In this document: piece after piece, positions 35,394 to 37,729 of the stretch | How the letters are laid out: each line of letters starts with the position of its first letter | How positions within the stretch are numbered: position 1 is the stretch's first letter | Assembly: GCA_938039915.1 (NCBI GenBank) | Contig: CALHUA010000179.1 | Coordinates: forward strand, 1-37,729 | DNA from: an uncultured Anderseniella sp. | Lineage (GTDB): Bacteria; Pseudomonadota; Alphaproteobacteria; Rhizobiales; Aestuariivirgaceae | DNA: 37,729 bases | Reading direction: 5' to 3' | Made by a program: the position numbers and the translations under genes | The notes under the pieces: generated by a model | Seen by the model: only the letters and a program-made list of their open reading frames with translations | Database searches by the model: none | What the model was told of the DNA's origin: nothing

Positions 35394-36286
35394 CACTTTA
35401 GCCCCGCCGCAATTGTTTCAGTTGTCACGCTCAGCAGATCGAGGTAGGTCGGCACCGGGCCATCCGGGCCGGACAGCGAGTCCACGTACAAGACGCCTGC
35501 ATAGCGCGCATCGGTTTCGCGTGCCACCTGCTTGGCGGCTGCGGGCGAGATGGTGCTTTCACTGAATACCGCCTTTATGTTGTTGGCGCGCACCTGATCG
35601 ATCACCTTGCGCACCTGCTGTGGCGTTCCCTGCTGGTCAGCATTGATTGGCCACAGGAACAGTTCCTTCAGATTGAAGTCGCGCGCCAGGTAGGAAAACG
35701 CACCTTCGCTGGTGACCAGCCAGCGTTCGTTGTCCGGAATGGCTGCAAGGGACTGGCGGATGGGGGCGACACGGGCCTCGATCTCGGCTTTGTATTTTTC
35801 CGCATTGGCTTTGTAGGTATCGGCATTGTCGGGGTCCTGTTCGGCCATGGCGCGGGCGATGTTGTCGACATAGACCTGCGCATCGGTCGGGCTCATCCAG
35901 GCATGCGGGTTGGGTTTGCCGGAGTAGGGACCTGCCACAATGCTCATCGGCTGGACGCCTTCGCTGATGACGGCCGAGGGCACATCGGACAGGTTGGCGA
36001 GAAATTTCTCAAACCACTGTTCCAGGTTGAGACCGTTCCACAGTATCAGGCCGGCGCCCTGCGCACGGACAATATCCTTCGGCGTCGGCTGGTAGTTGTG
36101 TATCTCCGCGCCTGGCTTGGTGATGGAGACCACCTCGGCGGTGTCACCGGCGACGTTGGAGGCCATGTCGGCGATGATGGTGAAGGTGGTGACGACTTTC
36201 AGTTTTGCCTGCGCGCCTTGCGCCATACCAAACATGGCGACTGTCAGCGCCGCCAGGATTGCGAACCAATTCAGTTTTTGAGGCAC
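35393..36286 (-). CDS. sitA: Metal ABC transporter substrate-binding protein, SitA-like
   Basis: The 297-residue product has a signal peptide (cleavage near AQA at 27) and the cluster A-I fold. Metal ligands are visible as His63 (EIHNYQPTP), His128 (NPHAWMS), Glu243 (FSEST) and Asp269 (YVDSL), the set used by manganese/iron-binding SitA/MntC proteins. There is no His-rich loop of the kind found in ZnuA, which argues for Mn/Fe over Zn. It is the first gene of sitABCD, transcribed from the AT-rich region shared with fur/mur. Confidence 0.93.
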   Translation of the reverse strand: MPQKLNWFAILAALTVAMFGMAQGAQAKLKVVTTFTIIADMASNVAGDTAEVVSITKPGAEIHNYQPTPKDIVRAQGAGLILWNGLNLEQWFEKFLANLSDVPSAVISEGVQPMSIVAGPYSGKPNPHAWMSPTDAQVYVDNIARAMAEQDPDNADTYKANAEKYKAEIEARVAPIRQSLAAIPDNERWLVTSEGAFSYLARDFNLKELFLWPINADQQGTPQQVRKVIDQVRANNIKAVFSESTISPAAAKQVARETDARYAGVLYVDSLSGPDGPVPTYLDLLSVTTETIAAGLK

Positions 36287-36332
36287 GTATCTGTACTCCG
36301 GTAACGCGGTTGATCACCGACACTTTATGTAA

Positions 36333-36350
36333 ATGCAAATTATTTGCAAT
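36333..36350. promoter_or_regulatory. Candidate Mur/Fur operator, site 1
   Basis: ATGCAAATTATTTGCAAT contains a perfect GCAAAT-T-ATTTGC dyad in the sitA/mur divergent gap, 46 bases upstream of sitA. Its sequence resembles the operators used by rhizobial Mur at sit and mntH promoters. Confidence 0.55.
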
Positions 36351-36375
36351 AAGGAAATTCATGAGTGTATTTTGT

Positions 36376-36394
36376 TATTGCAAATGATTATCAA
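36376..36394. promoter_or_regulatory. Candidate Mur/Fur operator, site 2
   Basis: ATTGCAAATGATTATCAA shares the TGCAAAT half-site with site 1 and includes GATTATCA, like a Fur box. It ends 17 bases before the regulator start, so it could serve autoregulation. Confidence 0.4.
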
Positions 36395-36411
36395 CTTGCT
36401 AGGTTGCCGGC

Positions 36412-36840
36412 ATGCCAACGCCCCTCGACAGTGATGATCTTTTGAATGCGCTGCGTGACGCCGGTGCGCGCATCACCAAGCCGCGCAGGATCATCATCCA
36501 GATACTTGCCGACAAGGGTGACGAGCATCCCGATGCCATGGATATCTTCAGACGCGCCGTGCGGCAGGACAGCCGCATCTCGCTGCCGACGGTCTATCGC
36601 ACCCTGAAAATGCTGGAGGAGCACGGCGCCATCCAGCGCCATGCCTTCGTCGATGGCAGGTCGCGCTATGAACCGGCTGACGGGCCGCATCATGATCACC
36701 TTATAGACATGGACACCGGGGCGGTCATCGAGTTCCAGTCAGAGAAGATCGAACGCCTGCAGGAAGAGATCGCCCGTGAACTGGGGTATGAGATTGTCCA
36801 TCACAGGCTCGAATTGTACGGTCGTAAGACTAAAGTATAA
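36412..36840 (+). CDS. mur: Fur-family metal regulator, likely Mur
   Basis: The 142-residue protein has the winged-helix DNA-binding half ([30 protein letters not shown], then [13 protein letters not shown]) and the dimer/metal half with [11 protein letters not shown]. It has no cysteine at all, so the structural CxxC zinc site of many Fur proteins is missing, as in rhizobial Fur/Mur. Divergence from sitABCD with shared operators points to manganese-dependent repression (Mur). Annotation simply as Fur is equally defensible by sequence. Confidence 0.88.
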   Translation: MPTPLDSDDLLNALRDAGARITKPRRIIIQILADKGDEHPDAMDIFRRAVRQDSRISLPTVYRTLKMLEEHGAIQRHAFVDGRSRYEPADGPHHDHLIDMDTGAVIEFQSEKIERLQEEIARELGYEIVHHRLELYGRKTKV

Positions 36841-36988
36841 GGTTTTTGCCGACCGTGGCATTTATGCAACACTTTTCAAAATAATGCATTCACGCTTCGA
36901 CTCACCCTTGAACATCCGGCTTGGCCGCCTCTATGGTCTGGTCATCGAGAAGCTGATTGCTTCAAGGGATTCGCGAGCAGGAGGTTCC

Positions 36989-37636
36989 ATGCGGCGCACA
37001 CTACTAACACTTTCCGCGATTGTTTTCGCAGCTGCTGTGGCGATGCCAACAGCCAGCGCGGAATCGCGAAACGGCAAACAATGCAGTAACTTCATTGAAT
37101 GTATTTTTGGTGGAATAGGCAACAACAACGGCGACAGGAGCCGCCCCATTTTTGGGGGTGGTGGTGGAAACTACGGACCCAGCACGCGGAAACTGATCAA
37201 TTTTCCGCAAGGGGCCAAGCACAAGACGGGGACGATCATTGTCGATACGTCCGAACGCAACCTCTACCTCATACAACCCCGCGGAAAAGCCTATAAATAC
37301 CGCGTCGGCGTAGGTCGGCAGGGCTTCCAGTGGTCAGGAAGCGCCAGGATTTCCCGCAAGGCTGAATGGCCAAGCTGGACTCCGCCAAAGAGAATGATCG
37401 CGCGCGAAAAGAAAAAAGGCATTATTCTGCCGGCGCGCATGGAAGGCGGACCCAACAACCCGCTTGGCGCACGCTCGCTGTATATCGGCAGCTCACTATA
37501 CCGCATTCACGGCACCAACAATCCGGCATCAATCGGCGGCGCGGTATCTTCAGGCTGCATTCGCCTGACCAACACAGACATTATTGACCTGCACAAGCGC
37601 GCTCGCGTCGGTGCAAGGGTCATCGTGCGCCGCTAG
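36989..37636 (+). CDS. Secreted L,D-transpeptidase (YkuD/ErfK family)
   Basis: The 215-residue product has a signal peptide (cleavage near ASA at 24), a Gly- and Asn-rich linker (40-65), and a YkuD catalytic domain from about 80 to the end with His174 and the SSGCIR motif (Cys190, Arg192). Such enzymes form 3-3 cross-links in peptidoglycan or attach proteins to it, in the periplasm. AGGAGG four bases upstream fixes the ATG at 36989; the frame is open far upstream without a ribosome site. Two further cysteines (32, 38) may form a disulfide. Confidence 0.92.
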   Translation: MRRTLLTLSAIVFAAAVAMPTASAESRNGKQCSNFIECIFGGIGNNNGDRSRPIFGGGGGNYGPSTRKLINFPQGAKHKTGTIIVDTSERNLYLIQPRGKAYKYRVGVGRQGFQWSGSARISRKAEWPSWTPPKRMIAREKKKGIILPARMEGGPNNPLGARSLYIGSSLYRIHGTNNPASIGGAVSSGCIRLTNTDIIDLHKRARVGARVIVRR

Positions 37637-37691
37637 CAGGCAGCGCCCACACATAACTGGTTTTGCAGGGGAGCCTTGGGGGGTTACCCTG

Positions 37692-37729
37692 ACCCCGGAA
37701 CGCACGAGGGGGCTCAAGCGTTCCGGGGT
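37692..37729 (+). terminator. 12-bp inverted repeat at the window end, probable terminator
   Basis: ACCCCGGAACGC and GCGTTCCGGGGT pair perfectly around a 14-base loop, 55 bases past the transpeptidase stop. The window stops at the end of the right arm, so a T-run cannot be checked. Confidence 0.5.

Noticed and set aside
36884-36988. Longer L,D-transpeptidase starting at the ATG at 36884
   Set aside because: It would bury the signal peptide behind 35 polar residues and has no ribosome site, whereas AGGAGG sits right before the ATG at 36989.

Overview
The window reads as chromosomal core sequence from a GC-rich alphaproteobacterium, most likely order Hyphomicrobiales (Rhizobiales). Support: a free-standing DnaA-like Hda ATPase beside DUF2066, a CDP-alcohol phosphatidyltransferase, ppk and ppx; a purM-purN pair next door; an rnd/aspS neighbourhood; and a SitABCD-type metal transporter divergent from a Cys-free Fur/Mur regulator. 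There are no rRNA or tRNA genes, CRISPR arrays, insertion sequences, integrases or phage genes, and no gene-free stretch longer than 300 bases.

Layout. (1) 1-2752: the 3' part of an Arg-rich repeat protein with an OmpA domain, a strong terminator, ndk, and a YhhQ-like queuosine-precursor transporter. (2) 2918-6986: a small secreted protein, a 26-residue membrane peptide, and minus-strand genes for a secreted DUF2314 protein, an 806-residue FAD/GcvT dehydrogenase of the dimethylglycine/sarcosine type, and a secreted DUF4399 protein. (3) 7079-8346: an ECF sigma factor overlapping its zinc-less membrane anti-sigma factor, divergent from the DUF4399 gene. (4) 8359-13777: a PiT phosphate permease with a candidate Pho box, a NUDIX hydrolase, two adjacent palindromes, a stand-alone molybdopterin oxidoreductase, a 36-residue membrane peptide, and a metaxin-like GST. 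(5) 13915-15646: purM-purN. (6) 15779-23295: DUF2066, CDP-alcohol phosphatidyltransferase, AI-2E/PerM permease, hdaA, ppk and ppx, mostly closely spaced or overlapping. (7) 23403-25922: a cytochrome bd oxidase (CioAB type) with a 34-residue DUF2474-like third gene. (8) 25927-32790: rnd and an MFS permease on the minus strand, then aspS and the malic enzyme maeB on the plus strand. (9) 32777-36840: sitDCBA (minus) divergent from fur/mur, with AT-rich dyads between them. (10) 36989-37636: a secreted L,D-transpeptidase.

How it fits together. Several genes concern phosphate and polyphosphate (PiT, ppk, ppx), replication control (hdaA), nucleotide supply (ndk, purMN), one-carbon and methylamine catabolism (FAD/GcvT dehydrogenase), respiration (cydAB) and Mn/Fe uptake (sit-mur). 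I see no defence system, biosynthetic cluster or mobile island. The least explained items are the Arg-rich OmpA repeat protein, three very short membrane peptides, the ECF/anti-sigma/DUF4399 module, the lone molybdoenzyme and the paired extragenic palindromes.

All family assignments come from reading the translated sequence. No database search was run.
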